Shown piece after piece: positions 1 to 12,591 of a stretch of DNA of 25,000 nt. Made by a program: the position numbers and the translations under genes. The notes below the pieces were generated by a model. The model was not told the DNA's origin, did not search any database, and saw nothing but the letters and a program-made list of their open reading frames with translations. The stretch is from Botryococcus braunii (lineage: Eukaryota; Chlorophyta; Trebouxiophyceae): positions 27,501 to 52,500 of the forward strand of contig MVGU01001203.1 of the NCBI GenBank assembly GCA_002005505.1, read 5' to 3'. How positions within the stretch are numbered: the first letter of the stretch is position 1; the number at the start of each line of letters is the position of its first letter.

Positions 1-224
1 CCCTTGCTTTAATTTCAACACTGTTACATGCATATAGACTCAACTACAGCCCTTCCACAGTTTTAATTATCGTTACGCTTTAGGACTGGTTACTGAATTC
101 TCTCTTTCTCCTTATTTTGGTTTTTACTATCCTCAAATTACAATTTCAAAATACGTGCAGTCAAATCGTTTGAGGTCATACATCTCTGCCTTCCCGATAC
201 GACTAAGTTCCTGCATTATTCCAT

Positions 225-550
<326 letters not shown>

Positions 551-723
551 CCACTCCATATCACCTTCAGTATTTGGCCCCTAGATTCCGCGCCCCTGCA
601 TGATGGATTTTTGGTATGCGGTTAGAATAGGCTTCACACTTAATTTTAAATCAGTTCTGGTTTCTGGTTTTTTCACTCTTGTCGTTCTTCAGTTTTTATT
701 ATTATTTCTCTTCTAGTTGTTTG

Positions 724-1414
724 TGAAATATTCTGGGCTTGGCGTATCCTGCATGGTGGCGGCACGGAGGGTGTTAGACGATGTCCTCCTACTTGTGCGT
801 TGTTAAGTAGGCACGGACATATACAAGTCAAGGACTGGTTGGCAACTGATTGATAGACACCCGGAGTGCTGCTATAGTTCCAATCAAGTCTTACAATATC
901 TCTCATCTCTCCTAATAAGGTGACGCAGTTCAAACACGCCTAACCTGCTCTCACTCAGGTCATGCTCGTTACTTTGTCCGATGAGCTAAACTCAACTCCA
1001 TATGTCTAGCTTGTTCTAACAATGTTCATCTGAGTGCTAAATCCAGGAATACAATAAGGGTTAAGTCACCTGCATGGTGGCGGCACGGAGGGTGTTAGAC
1101 GATGTCCTCCTACTTGTGCGTTGTTAAGTAGGCACGGACATATACAAGTCAAGGACTGGTTGGCAACTGATTGATAGACACCCGGAGTGCTGCTATAGTT
1201 CCAATCAAGTGCCTTCCCTCTCCGTGCTTGCCCCATATGCCTCCTTTCTACAAACGTGTCTGTAACTTGCGTTATGATAGTCTTCGTTCAAATGCATGTA
1301 TTGCCTGGCAGAACTCAGAGTTTTGCCTCTCCTTCCTAATTGGTATTGTCCTCATCCGGAGACTTGCCATTATTTCTCCTCTGAGGGAAAGGCATAAAAT
1401 TAATTAACACAACA
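724..1414 (-). repeat. 3' LTR of the Copia element
   Basis: 691 bp, the same sequence as 7152-7842 at a constant offset of 6,428 bases. It is preceded in the element's sense by a polypurine tract and followed by the target duplication GTTTG at 719-723. It should supply the polyadenylation signal of the element's RNA. Confidence 0.95.
748..1210 (-). repeat. 142-bp direct duplication inside the Copia LTR
   Basis: Positions 748-889 are repeated at 1069-1210, 321 bases apart, with a 179-bp unique spacer between. The same pair is present in the other LTR, so the sequence occurs four times in the element. Both units look identical by eye. A duplication inside an LTR that reached both ends must predate the last transposition. 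Duplicated blocks in LTRs often contain enhancer or promoter elements; that role here is inference. Confidence 0.93.
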
Positions 1415-1426
1415 CTTCCCCTTGCC
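1415..1426 (-). promoter_or_regulatory. Polypurine tract of the Copia element
   Basis: On the minus strand, 12 bases ending directly at the 3' LTR read GGCAAGGGGAAG. This is the expected place and composition for the plus-strand DNA primer left by RNase H. Confidence 0.8.
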
Positions 1427-1432
1427 TTTACC

Positions 1433-4144
1433 TCACAGAAACTTGGCCAGTCCCAGTGAGTTACGATGTCCCAGAAACACTTGTCTAACTAGTGGTTTGG
1501 TAAAAATGTCAGCCACATTTCTAGCAGATTGAATGTACTTGAATTCAACCTGCCCCTTTGCAATAGCTTCACGGGCAAAGTGACAGCTAATTGCAATATG
1601 CTTTGTGTGTTTGGAGTACACCGGATTCCTCAGGTGGTTTATACACCCTTGGTTGTCACAATGAATCTTCACTATCCACGGTAACACTCCAATTTCCTCC
1701 AGGAAACCTCTCAGCCAATTTGCTTCCTTTACAACAGCACTTGCTGCCATGAATTCAGCCTCCACTGTTGAAGTGGCAACAGCAGATTGCTTTTTACTTC
1801 CCCACACCACTGCTCCTCCAAACACAGTGAGGACAAAGCCAGTGGTAGAGAAGCGATGATCCTGATCACCTCCATAGTCGGCATCCACATAGCCTTCTAG
1901 CTCTATCTCCCCCGCTCCGAGAGTTAGAACCAAATCTCGGGTTCCTTTCAGATACTTCAACACACGGATGGCTTCATTCCAATGTGCTGTGGTGGGAGAT
2001 ATGCGGTAACGAGACAATACACCTACTGCTTGAGCTATGTCGGGACGTGTGGTGTTGGCTATATACAGAAGAGACCCTACTAACTCACAGTAACGGTGAC
2101 CTGGAGGTAGTGGACTGCCAGCACCAATGCTGTCGCTCCCATCTCTCGGTGCAGGCCTTAGGGACATTACGAAATCTTTTGTCATGGGAGTATCAGGTCC
2201 CACTGACTCAAGATCCAAGCCAAATTTCTCTACAAGTGCATCGATTTTAGGGATGCAACTCAGGGTGATCAGCCCTTTATCTCTATCTCTCATCACTTGA
2301 CATCCCAAGAAATCCTTTACTTCTCCAAGATCATGGATGGTGAACTCTTTCTTGAGGAGTCCCTTCACTCTCTCGATTTCTGACATACCCTTGGAAACTA
2401 TCAGAAGATCATCAACATAGATCAGCACATAGGACTTTCCTCCATCAGTAGAGCATCTCACATACACTCCCGCATCACTCTTGCACACCTCATACCCCAT
2501 GACTTCAAGTTTGTCATTCAGGGTTTTGTGCCAGGCACGTGGAGCCTGCTTCAGGCCATACAACGCCTTTCTCAATCGGCACACAATATGCTTATCCCCA
2601 TTCTCAAAGCCAGGAGGTTGCGTTACATATACTTCCTCCTCGAGCTCACCATTCAGAAAGGCGGTCTTAACGTCTACCTGATGAATTTCACAGCCCTCTC
2701 TTGCAGCAACGGCCAGCAGAGCTCTTCTAGCTCCATAGCTACTAGTAGGAGCAAAAACCTCCATCACATCCACTCCAGGGATTTGTCTGCATCCCTGTGC
2801 CACTAATCTGGCCTTGAATCTCACCACATTGCCATGTGCATCCATTTTCACTGAAAATATCCAGTGAACTGGAATAACCTTATGTCCACGAGGTCTTGGC
2901 ACATACTCCATGACCTCATGAGTATCTAGGGAATTTTGCTCTTCCTGCATAGCTGCCTTCCAGTATTCCCACTGGGGAGACATCTGTGCTTCTCTCAAAT
3001 TAGAGGGAACGTGAATTTTCCCAAATCTGACACCTGTGTGCTTTTCCTTTGTATTGCCTGATTTTCCCTCACTTTGTCCAGAACCCACTACTCTTCCACT
3101 GACACTCGCTGAGTTACACATCACAGGCTCTCCAGTAGGAGTAGAATGCACTCTCATAGCACGCTCTCGCTTGGACTCACACTTGGCTTTGCACAAGTTA
3201 CTCTGCTCATCCCTCACATCATCCTCCCATGCACAGGTACCTCTCGGACAGTCTTTGTAATTTGGATTTCCTTCACATTGTCCAGACGTCCGATTCACCT
3301 CCTCGGACACACTCTGACATGCCTGCAAGAGTTCAGACTCTTCAGGTCTCTCACAAACAACATCGGGATATGGCAGAGTGTCTGCATACTTCCCCTGATT
3401 CACGTGATCCACATGCCTCTCAGACCGACTGCATGTCACTGTTGGGAGTGACCTCACATCTCTGACATCACTCTCCCAGGCACAGGTACCTCTCAGTGAG
3501 CACTTGTAATTTGGTCTGTCTCCACAATGTCTGTGCTCCTGATTCACCTCCTCCTCTCGTCCCTTACACGGAGTCAAGGATGCAGACCCTGTCTCCCGCT
3601 CACAATCATGTTTGGCTGGTGCAGAGGGAGCATATGATGCTTCCTCTGACCGGTGGCTGCCACCACAGTCCCGTCCAGGAGTGCTCTGACTGGACGGGTT
3701 GCCAAAAGAACTCTGCATGGTCACATCTCTTACATTTCTCTCAATCACTGAACAGGACCCACCCATGCTGCTCAGCTCCCCGGGACCATTTGCAGCTTTG
3801 CATGTAGCTGCCCCCCTCACTGCACTCACATGCAATTCATGCCCCTCATGTGAATCACCCTCTAGCTGCACTTCCCCTGGTCCCTGTGACAGAGAGTCAC
3901 CTTCAGTCAACCCCTCTCGCTCTCTGCTCTCTCCCTTCTCCTGTGGCAGCAGGAGGTCTTTGGCGGCAATGCGTTGTTCGTGTCGTTGGGCCCGGGTCAG
4001 GCCATCCAATTGGTGGTTGCGGCATTCAGACCTAGTTGGTCTGAAGACCTCCTGGGCTCGCTCCATCTGTGGTCGAAGGTGGGAGTCCCCTCTCACTCCT
4101 CTGGCTAAGTCCTGTACTGCCTCCAGGGTTTGATCCATCTCCAC
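1433..4144 (-). CDS. Copia pol part 2: reverse transcriptase and RNase H
   Basis: 903 residues. Residues 1 to about 370 form a hydrophilic, serine/glycine-rich linker with two related cysteine-containing repeats. Reverse transcriptase follows, from IPVHWIF near 424, through DVKTAFLNGELEEEVYVTQPPGF near 490, to the catalytic YVDD at 576-579. The RNase H domain includes EGYVDADYGG near 750, the STVEAEF motif near 793 and HCDNQGC near 828. It copies the element's RNA into DNA and degrades the RNA strand, within the virus-like particle. The frame is -1 relative to the upstream ORF and overlaps it by 40 bases (about 140 bases of open frame). No canonical X XXY YYZ slippery heptamer was found in the overlap, so expression could need a non-canonical shift, reinitiation at the ATG at 4144, or the split may be a one-base indel. 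The catalytic residues look intact. Confidence 0.93.
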   Translation of the reverse strand: MEMDQTLEAVQDLARGVRGDSHLRPQMERAQEVFRPTRSECRNHQLDGLTRAQRHEQRIAAKDLLLPQEKGESREREGLTEGDSLSQGPGEVQLEGDSHEGHELHVSAVRGAATCKAANGPGELSSMGGSCSVIERNVRDVTMQSSFGNPSSQSTPGRDCGGSHRSEEASYAPSAPAKHDCERETGSASLTPCKGREEEVNQEHRHCGDRPNYKCSLRGTCAWESDVRDVRSLPTVTCSRSERHVDHVNQGKYADTLPYPDVVCERPEESELLQACQSVSEEVNRTSGQCEGNPNYKDCPRGTCAWEDDVRDEQSNLCKAKCESKRERAMRVHSTPTGEPVMCNSASVSGRVVGSGQSEGKSGNTKEKHTGVRFGKIHVPSNLREAQMSPQWEYWKAAMQEEQNSLDTHEVMEYVPRPRGHKVIPVHWIFSVKMDAHGNVVRFKARLVAQGCRQIPGVDVMEVFAPTSSYGARRALLAVAAREGCEIHQVDVKTAFLNGELEEEVYVTQPPGFENGDKHIVCRLRKALYGLKQAPRAWHKTLNDKLEVMGYEVCKSDAGVYVRCSTDGGKSYVLIYVDDLLIVSKGMSEIERVKGLLKKEFTIHDLGEVKDFLGCQVMRDRDKGLITLSCIPKIDALVEKFGLDLESVGPDTPMTKDFVMSLRPAPRDGSDSIGAGSPLPPGHRYCELVGSLLYIANTTRPDIAQAVGVLSRYRISPTTAHWNEAIRVLKYLKGTRDLVLTLGAGEIELEGYVDADYGGDQDHRFSTTGFVLTVFGGAVVWGSKKQSAVATSTVEAEFMAASAVVKEANWLRGFLEEIGVLPWIVKIHCDNQGCINHLRNPVYSKHTKHIAISCHFAREAIAKGQVEFKYIQSARNVADIFTKPLVRQVFLGHRNSLGLAKFL
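3200..3556 (-). repeat. Duplicated Cys-containing unit in the pol linker
   Basis: Two units of about 105 bp, 3452-3556 and 3200-3307, encode residues ~197-231 and ~280-315 of the RT ORF. Both share the pattern EEVN...C...NYK...RGTCAWE.DVRD. A weaker third unit with GSC....NVRDV may lie near residue 128. The two units are imperfect copies about 83 residues apart. Confidence 0.75.
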
Positions 4145-6834
4145 TGGGTCACACAGTCTTCTGGATTTAGACTCGGGCTCAGCCTCCCTGGGGGTCCTGT
4201 GACAGGCTGTGTGGGGAGGTTGCTGGAGGCTGGCAGGTACTCAGGCTCACTGTGTGGGTCATCCAGATCTGTCTCAAGGCTGATGTTGGTTGTGTCAGGG
4301 GAGGTACCGGGAAAGACTGGGGGAGTGTCACTTGCAGAGGACTCAGGACACAGGAACTCTGTAGGCTGTGTTGGGGAAGCACTCATGCCAACCCGAGAGG
4401 CTCCCCTGAGGTGCTCTACGAAAACCACATCTCTGCTCTCCTTCCAGATACCCCCTCCCACATATATCCGATAGGCTTTGGAGGAGGCTGAGTAACCAGT
4501 AAGCATCCCTGGCACAGTTTTGGGGGAAAACACAGAGCGCTGGACATCAGGGATGTGCACAAAGGCCAAGCAACCCCAGGTACGCAATGGGGTTACATTT
4601 GGTTTGTAGCCAAAAAATAATTCTGATGGCGTGCGGTCCCTCCCGGTACTGGGACCCATGTTCAGTAGGGTGCAGGCAGTTTCCAGGGCCTCCTTCCACA
4701 ACGTTGGACTGGCAGCTGCAAAAGCCAGAAGAGTCCTGGTACGTTCCTTGAGGGTGCGATTGGCTCTTTCAGCTGCTCCATTCTGTTGCGGGGTGTAAGG
4801 AGCTGAGGTCTCCAATTTAGTCCCCTGGGATGCACAAAATTCTTTGAACGTGGCATTCAGAAATTCAGTTCCACGGTCACATCGGACACACTTCACTTTG
4901 GTTTTCTTCTGGGTCTGCCAATATAGAAGGAGGTCCCGCACAGCAGCACTGATGGCATCTTTGGACTTCACAGGCAGGACTGCCTTTAACTGAGATGACT
5001 CATCCAAAGCAGTCACCCAGTAACGTTCACCAGTTACTGCAGCAGGAAAAATGGGGCCCACAGTGTCAATATGTACTCTGTCAAGTGGTTCAACAGCTGG
5101 TCTACTACTTACTCCAAATGGAGGCCGAGACGTCTTTCCCTCAATACATGCTTCACAGAAGACTGGACAATTGGAGCAGGGGCATAGGGATGTATCAAGT
5201 CCTGAGACCAGGTCCTCATTGGTTAGGCGCTGCATCCATGTTTCACCTGGATGTCCCATTCTGCTATGCCAGAGGTATCGTCTGGCACAGTTGTGTGAGT
5301 TTTGGGTGGGGGTTTTGGACTTCACAGCAGCCGAGATGATTCTGTGGTTAACACTGGGACTCAGAGCTACAACTTGATGAATGTAAAATAGCCCTTTCTC
5401 TGCACTGATCCGAGACCTCCAGCTGTTTGGACCACAGACTTCAGTGAATGCTCCAACATCATCTGTGCGAAAGACTGCCCCATCCCGCAATGCTGCAGAT
5501 ACTGACAGTATGTTTGAGGTTGCAGAAGGAACACACTGAACATGATGTATCCACAAGGGAACTCCCACTCGACTGAGGATGCAGACAGAGCCAGATGCTA
5601 CAATTCCTCCAGTGGCATCTGAAGTGGCCAGATGTAATGGGATGGGTTTGGCATGCACAGTTGGATTATGTAGCAAGGTCACATCATTCACCAGATGTAC
5701 AGATGCTCCACTGTCCACCAGCCAGGATTGCAGAGACGAATTTCTGACAGGAGTCTTCAGGATGTTGAGGGAAATTATGTATGGCATACCTCTAGGTGGT
5801 GGAGGTGGGGGAGCTGGGGGTTGAAACCATGCAGGAAAGGCATCCAGTCCAGGGTGCGCCAGCTGGGCTGCAGGAGGGTGTGGGCCACCCATAGGTGGAG
5901 GTCCCTGTAGCCACATTCCCTGCAGTTGTTGGACCGCTGCCACTACGTTCCGTTGGGTCTCCTCGTCCCGCTTCCTCTTTCGACAGTCCCTCCAGTAATG
6001 CCCCTTCTTATTGCAGTAGTTGCAGATGCCCTTTGTCTCGGACTTGGCCTCAGAGACAGTTGGTTGGGCCTGCTGATGGGCTGCACTGGCAGCTGGTGGG
6101 GTATTGGTTCCACTGGAGCCTTGTCCAAGAGCCAAAACCCTTGGTTGGCGAGGAGCATATTCATCAAAACCCACTGCCGCTGCTGTGTTGCGCAGAAGTC
6201 CAGCCAGCTTCTCCAGGGGTTGTGCTGCAGCAGTTGTGATCATTCCTGGCTCTTTAGCTGCATCAGGCAAGCCCTGCACAATCTGGGTTGCAACGTGTGC
6301 ATCCAGTAGAGCATGGTTGTTCCTGTCAAGGCATGCCTTCAGGTTGATCATTCTGTTGACATACTGCGATATCGTCTCGTCATGTTTCATTCCCTGGTTC
6401 ATTTCTTGGAGCCAGTCTGCATTGGCCTGGATATTATATCCACCAATAAACTTTCTGCAGATGAACTCATATGCATCATAGGCAGAGGGCAGATTAGACA
6501 GAGGTCCCAGCCATTCCTCTGGAACTGACTCATAAATCAGCAACATTGCGGCTGCATCATGTGCTGTACCAGGCATAGCCTCCAGGATGGCAGGCAGAGA
6601 CCCTTTTGACTCATTTGCTGCCAAAAATGCATTCTTCCAAACAATAATATTTGTCCCCCGTTCCTTCAGTTTTATGTGTACCTTGACATTTGTTGGGATA
6701 ATCTTGGGCAGCTCATCTCCGCTGCCTCTTGAGGTGCTGGGAGTACATGGTTCTCTGATGGGCGTGGATGAGGCTGGTTCACTGCTTGACGTTGATGCTC
6801 CACTAGCTGATGATCCTTTCTTCTTGGAAGTCAT
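4105..6834 (-). CDS. Copia gag, protease and integrase polyprotein
   Basis: 909 residues, start chosen at the ATG at 6834. Gag covers about 45-230 and includes the UBN2-like stretch around FICRKFIGGYNIQANADWLQEM. A CCHC zinc knuckle (CNYCNKKGHYWRDC) is at about 271-284. A proline-rich segment follows at 311-350. The aspartic protease site DSGA is at about 374-377. The integrase has an HHCC zinc domain (HSRMGH ... CEAC, about 523-563) and a DDE core: D in VHIDTVGP near 590, D in VRCDRGTEF near 653, E in AAERANR near 689. Known roles are particle assembly, polyprotein cleavage and insertion of the cDNA into the chromosome. The frame closes at 4105, where the RT frame overlaps it. Reading frame and motifs are intact, in line with a recent insertion. 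Confidence 0.95.
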   Translation of the reverse strand: MTSKKKGSSASGASTSSSEPASSTPIREPCTPSTSRGSGDELPKIIPTNVKVHIKLKERGTNIIVWKNAFLAANESKGSLPAILEAMPGTAHDAAAMLLIYESVPEEWLGPLSNLPSAYDAYEFICRKFIGGYNIQANADWLQEMNQGMKHDETISQYVNRMINLKACLDRNNHALLDAHVATQIVQGLPDAAKEPGMITTAAAQPLEKLAGLLRNTAAAVGFDEYAPRQPRVLALGQGSSGTNTPPAASAAHQQAQPTVSEAKSETKGICNYCNKKGHYWRDCRKRKRDEETQRNVVAAVQQLQGMWLQGPPPMGGPHPPAAQLAHPGLDAFPAWFQPPAPPPPPPRGMPYIISLNILKTPVRNSSLQSWLVDSGASVHLVNDVTLLHNPTVHAKPIPLHLATSDATGGIVASGSVCILSRVGVPLWIHHVQCVPSATSNILSVSAALRDGAVFRTDDVGAFTEVCGPNSWRSRISAEKGLFYIHQVVALSPSVNHRIISAAVKSKTPTQNSHNCARRYLWHSRMGHPGETWMQRLTNEDLVSGLDTSLCPCSNCPVFCEACIEGKTSRPPFGVSSRPAVEPLDRVHIDTVGPIFPAAVTGERYWVTALDESSQLKAVLPVKSKDAISAAVRDLLLYWQTQKKTKVKCVRCDRGTEFLNATFKEFCASQGTKLETSAPYTPQQNGAAERANRTLKERTRTLLAFAAASPTLWKEALETACTLLNMGPSTGRDRTPSELFFGYKPNVTPLRTWGCLAFVHIPDVQRSVFSPKTVPGMLTGYSASSKAYRIYVGGGIWKESRDVVFVEHLRGASRVGMSASPTQPTEFLCPESSASDTPPVFPGTSPDTTNISLETDLDDPHSEPEYLPASSNLPTQPVTGPPGRLSPSLNPEDCVTQWRWIKPWRQYRT

Positions 6835-6885
6835 AATTCCCCAGTTGTCTTATAACTCCAGTACTCGCAACGTAGCAGCAAGATC

Positions 6886-7083
6886 TTACTCTAGCGGACA
6901 GCCAACGTGAAGGTGAAAAATGTAGTCTTTGACGATAAAGGCTCTCTCGCCAGGATTGCGGTCTCCACGTTGTCCTCCTTCTCTGATTAGTTCGTTGTAT
7001 GACGGAGGTCCTGATCTCAAGCGCGCTGGGACGTTGAGGTTGGTAGTCTTCCTGGCTGTTTGCTTTGTTCGCTTCTTCGCCAT
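6886..7083 (-). CDS. Small leader ORF with histone H3-like N-terminus
   Basis: 65 codons between the primer site and gag, starting at the ATG at 7083. It begins MAKKRTKQTARKTT. Eight residues, RTKQTARK, equal residues 2-9 of the mature H3 tail (H3 starts ARTKQTARKS). The rest does not resemble the H3 core and I do not recognise it. The frame is the same as gag (249 bases from ATG to ATG), but it is closed by TAA at 6888-6886 and by a second TAA before the gag ATG. A GTAAGA donor-like string overlaps the first stop, so splicing into gag is conceivable. The ATG context is weak (T at -3, G at +4), and a shorter upstream ATG frame precedes it. Translation is unproven; chance or a captured H3 fragment are both possible. 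Confidence 0.4.
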   Translation of the reverse strand: MAKKRTKQTARKTTNLNVPARLRSGPPSYNELIREGGQRGDRNPGERAFIVKDYIFHLHVGCPLE

Positions 7084-7137
7084 TCACAGTCTAGTGAGCT
7101 CCGATTTAGGCGCCACCCACTCTCAGCATCCGAGCCC

Positions 7138-7151
7138 GTGGGCCCATAACC
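7138..7151 (-). promoter_or_regulatory. Primer binding site matching the initiator tRNA-Met anticodon arm
   Basis: Directly after the 5' LTR the minus strand reads GGTTATGGGCCCAC. This is complementary to GTGGGCCCATAACC, the anticodon stem-loop of eukaryotic initiator tRNA-Met (anticodon CAU included). It is not complementary to the tRNA 3' end, which would give TGGTATCAGAGC in plants. Priming from a cleaved half of this tRNA is established for Drosophila copia and yeast Ty5; its use here is inferred from the match. Confidence 0.8.
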
Positions 7152-7842
7152 TGAAATATTCTGGGCTTGGCGTATCCTGCATGGTGGCGGCACGGAGGGT
7201 GTTAGACGATGTCCTCCTACTTGTGCGTTGTTAAGTAGGCACGGACATATACAAGTCAAGGACTGGTTGGCAACTGATTGATAGACACCCGGAGTGCTGC
7301 TATAGTTCCAATCAAGTCTTACAATATCTCTCATCTCTCCTAATAAGGTGACGCAGTTCAAACACGCCTAACCTGCTCTCACTCAGGTCATGCTCGTTAC
7401 TTTGTCCGATGAGCTAAACTCAACTCCATATGTCTAGCTTGTTCTAACAATGTTCATCTGAGTGCTAAATCCAGGAATACAATAAGGGTTAAGTCACCTG
7501 CATGGTGGCGGCACGGAGGGTGTTAGACGATGTCCTCCTACTTGTGCGTTGTTAAGTAGGCACGGACATATACAAGTCAAGGACTGGTTGGCAACTGATT
7601 GATAGACACCCGGAGTGCTGCTATAGTTCCAATCAAGTGCCTTCCCTCTCCGTGCTTGCCCCATATGCCTCCTTTCTACAAACGTGTCTGTAACTTGCGT
7701 TATGATAGTCTTCGTTCAAATGCATGTATTGCCTGGCAGAACTCAGAGTTTTGCCTCTCCTTCCTAATTGGTATTGTCCTCATCCGGAGACTTGCCATTA
7801 TTTCTCCTCTGAGGGAAAGGCATAAAATTAATTAACACAACA
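7152..7842 (-). repeat. 5' LTR of the Copia element
   Basis: 691 bp, begins TGTTGTG and ends ATTTCA on the minus strand. It matches 724-1414 without a difference that I could see. It should carry the promoter for the element. A 142-bp segment is present twice inside it (7176-7317 and 7497-7638). The primer site follows directly at 7151. Confidence 0.95.
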
Positions 7843-7885
7843 GTTTGGCTTTCACTTTTTATGTTTTGTGTTTTTTGATTTTATG

Positions 7886-7887
<2 letters not shown>

Positions 7888-7960
<73 letters not shown>

Positions 7961-7972
7961 TCTGTGTATGGC

Positions 7973-8020
<48 letters not shown>

Positions 8021-8036
8021 TGTGTGTGTGGGTGGC

Positions 8037-8110
<74 letters not shown>
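7888..8110. repeat. TG/CA microsatellite
   Basis: TG runs with a few interruptions (TGCATG, GGGTGTC, GTATGGC, TTTTTG). It lies between the Copia insertion and the fucose synthase promoter. The cysteine/valine and threonine/histidine frames across it are artefacts. Confidence 0.97.
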
Positions 8111-8112
<2 letters not shown>

Positions 8113-8220
8113 GGAAAGGCGCAGCCTAGGCTTGCATGATGCAACGACGTTGTGACTTCATGATGAATTCATCAAGCCGACGGGTAGCAGGAGCTCGACT
8201 GTTCAGTTAAGGAAAAAAAA

Positions 8221-8384
8221 TACACAAAACTGTGTAAATTCGCCATTATGGCGACAAGAAAATGTAATTCTATGACCCTAATTCGCCACCCAGTGGCGAC
8301 AGGAAAAAAAATTGTCGGGCTCAAAATCGCCAAATTGGCTAATTGCCAAAAACCTTAATAATAACACTGCCTACGAGTCGTAGG
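8221..8384. repeat. Cluster of five short hairpins upstream of the fucose synthase gene
   Basis: Perfect inverted repeats in a row: TACACA-4-TGTGTA (8221-8236), TCGCCA-3-TGGCGA (8240-8254), TCGCCAC-3-GTGGCGA (8283-8299), GCCAA-1-TTGGC (8329-8339) and CCTACGA-1-TCGTAGG (8370-8384). The second and third also share the flanks AATT before and CAAGAAAA or CAGGAAAA after, so they look like two copies of one module 43-44 bases apart. They lie 172-335 bases upstream of the start codon. They could be protein binding sites or the remains of a small foldback element. Confidence 0.6.
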
Positions 8385-8521
8385 CTACGACGCCGCCGTT
8401 GACCCGCCGGTCTTCGAAGTCCTTTCTCAAGCCCAATGTCGCATCTACCGACCATAGCTGATGGAGGTCTGCATCGCAACATCCCGTGTTTGCATTCGTT
8501 GAAATGAAATTATCTTTATGC

Positions 8522-8528
8522 ATATAAG
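8522..8528 (+). promoter_or_regulatory. Possible TATA box of the fucose synthase gene
   Basis: ATATAAG lies 28 bases before the ATG at 8556. A start site about 30 bases downstream of it would fall on or next to the ATG, giving almost no leader, so this TATA may not be the one used. No other core promoter motif stands out. Confidence 0.25.
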
Positions 8529-8555
8529 AGCAGCTCCCGTTTTTAACCGCTTAAA

Positions 8556-12429
<3,874 letters not shown>

Positions 12430-12495
12430 TTAGGAAATGGATGCCCTCTCTTGCTATCCATGAGACGTCGCCGGGAAAGGTGTCTAGAAGCTGAG

Positions 12496-12591
12496 CTATT
12501 CCCCAGAAGAATTGACGGTCGAGGGCATGGAGGGACATGGGAGGATGTTGGAGAGACGCCATGTCATTGCTGCTTCAAACAGAGTTTTTAA
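12496..12591 (-). CDS. Possible terminal exon of a minus-strand gene
   Basis: A 31-codon open stretch starts after an acceptor-like CATCACAG and ends at TAG (12498-12496). The encoded LKTLFEAAMTWRLSNILP looks helical. A second exon-like piece on the same strand, bounded by TGTGTAG and ACAG/GTACTA, lies at about 12721-12769. I recognise neither. If real, the gene would converge on the fucose synthase gene. Evidence is limited to frame and splice-like borders. Confidence 0.15.
   Translation of the reverse strand, partial: LKTLFEAAMTWRLSNILPCPSMPSTVNSSGE

Larger units (their letters stand above)
724..7842 (-). mobile_element. Complete Copia (Ty1) LTR retrotransposon
   Basis: A 7,119-bp element read on the minus strand. 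It is bounded by two 691-bp direct repeats (724-1414 and 7152-7842) in constant register, with no base difference found by eye. The LTRs start TG and end CA. The flanking 5 bases are GTTTG on both sides (719-723 and 7843-7847), a perfect target-site duplication. Inside, in transcription order, are a primer site, a leader with a small ORF, gag-protease-integrase, reverse transcriptase-RNase H, and a polypurine tract. The integrase-before-RT order defines the Copia superfamily. LTR identity and intact catalytic motifs suggest a very recent insertion. The oddities are two main frames instead of one, a non-standard primer site, and duplications inside the LTR and inside the pol linker. Confidence 0.97.

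Noticed and set aside
1171..1407. 78-codon plus-strand ORF repeated at 7599-7835
   Set aside because: It lies within the LTR, so it is present twice by structure, and runs antisense to the element without a motif.
7845..8155. Cys/Val and Thr/His frames over the TG repeats here and at 10013-10305
   Set aside because: Microsatellite artefacts; the second lies within a defined intron.
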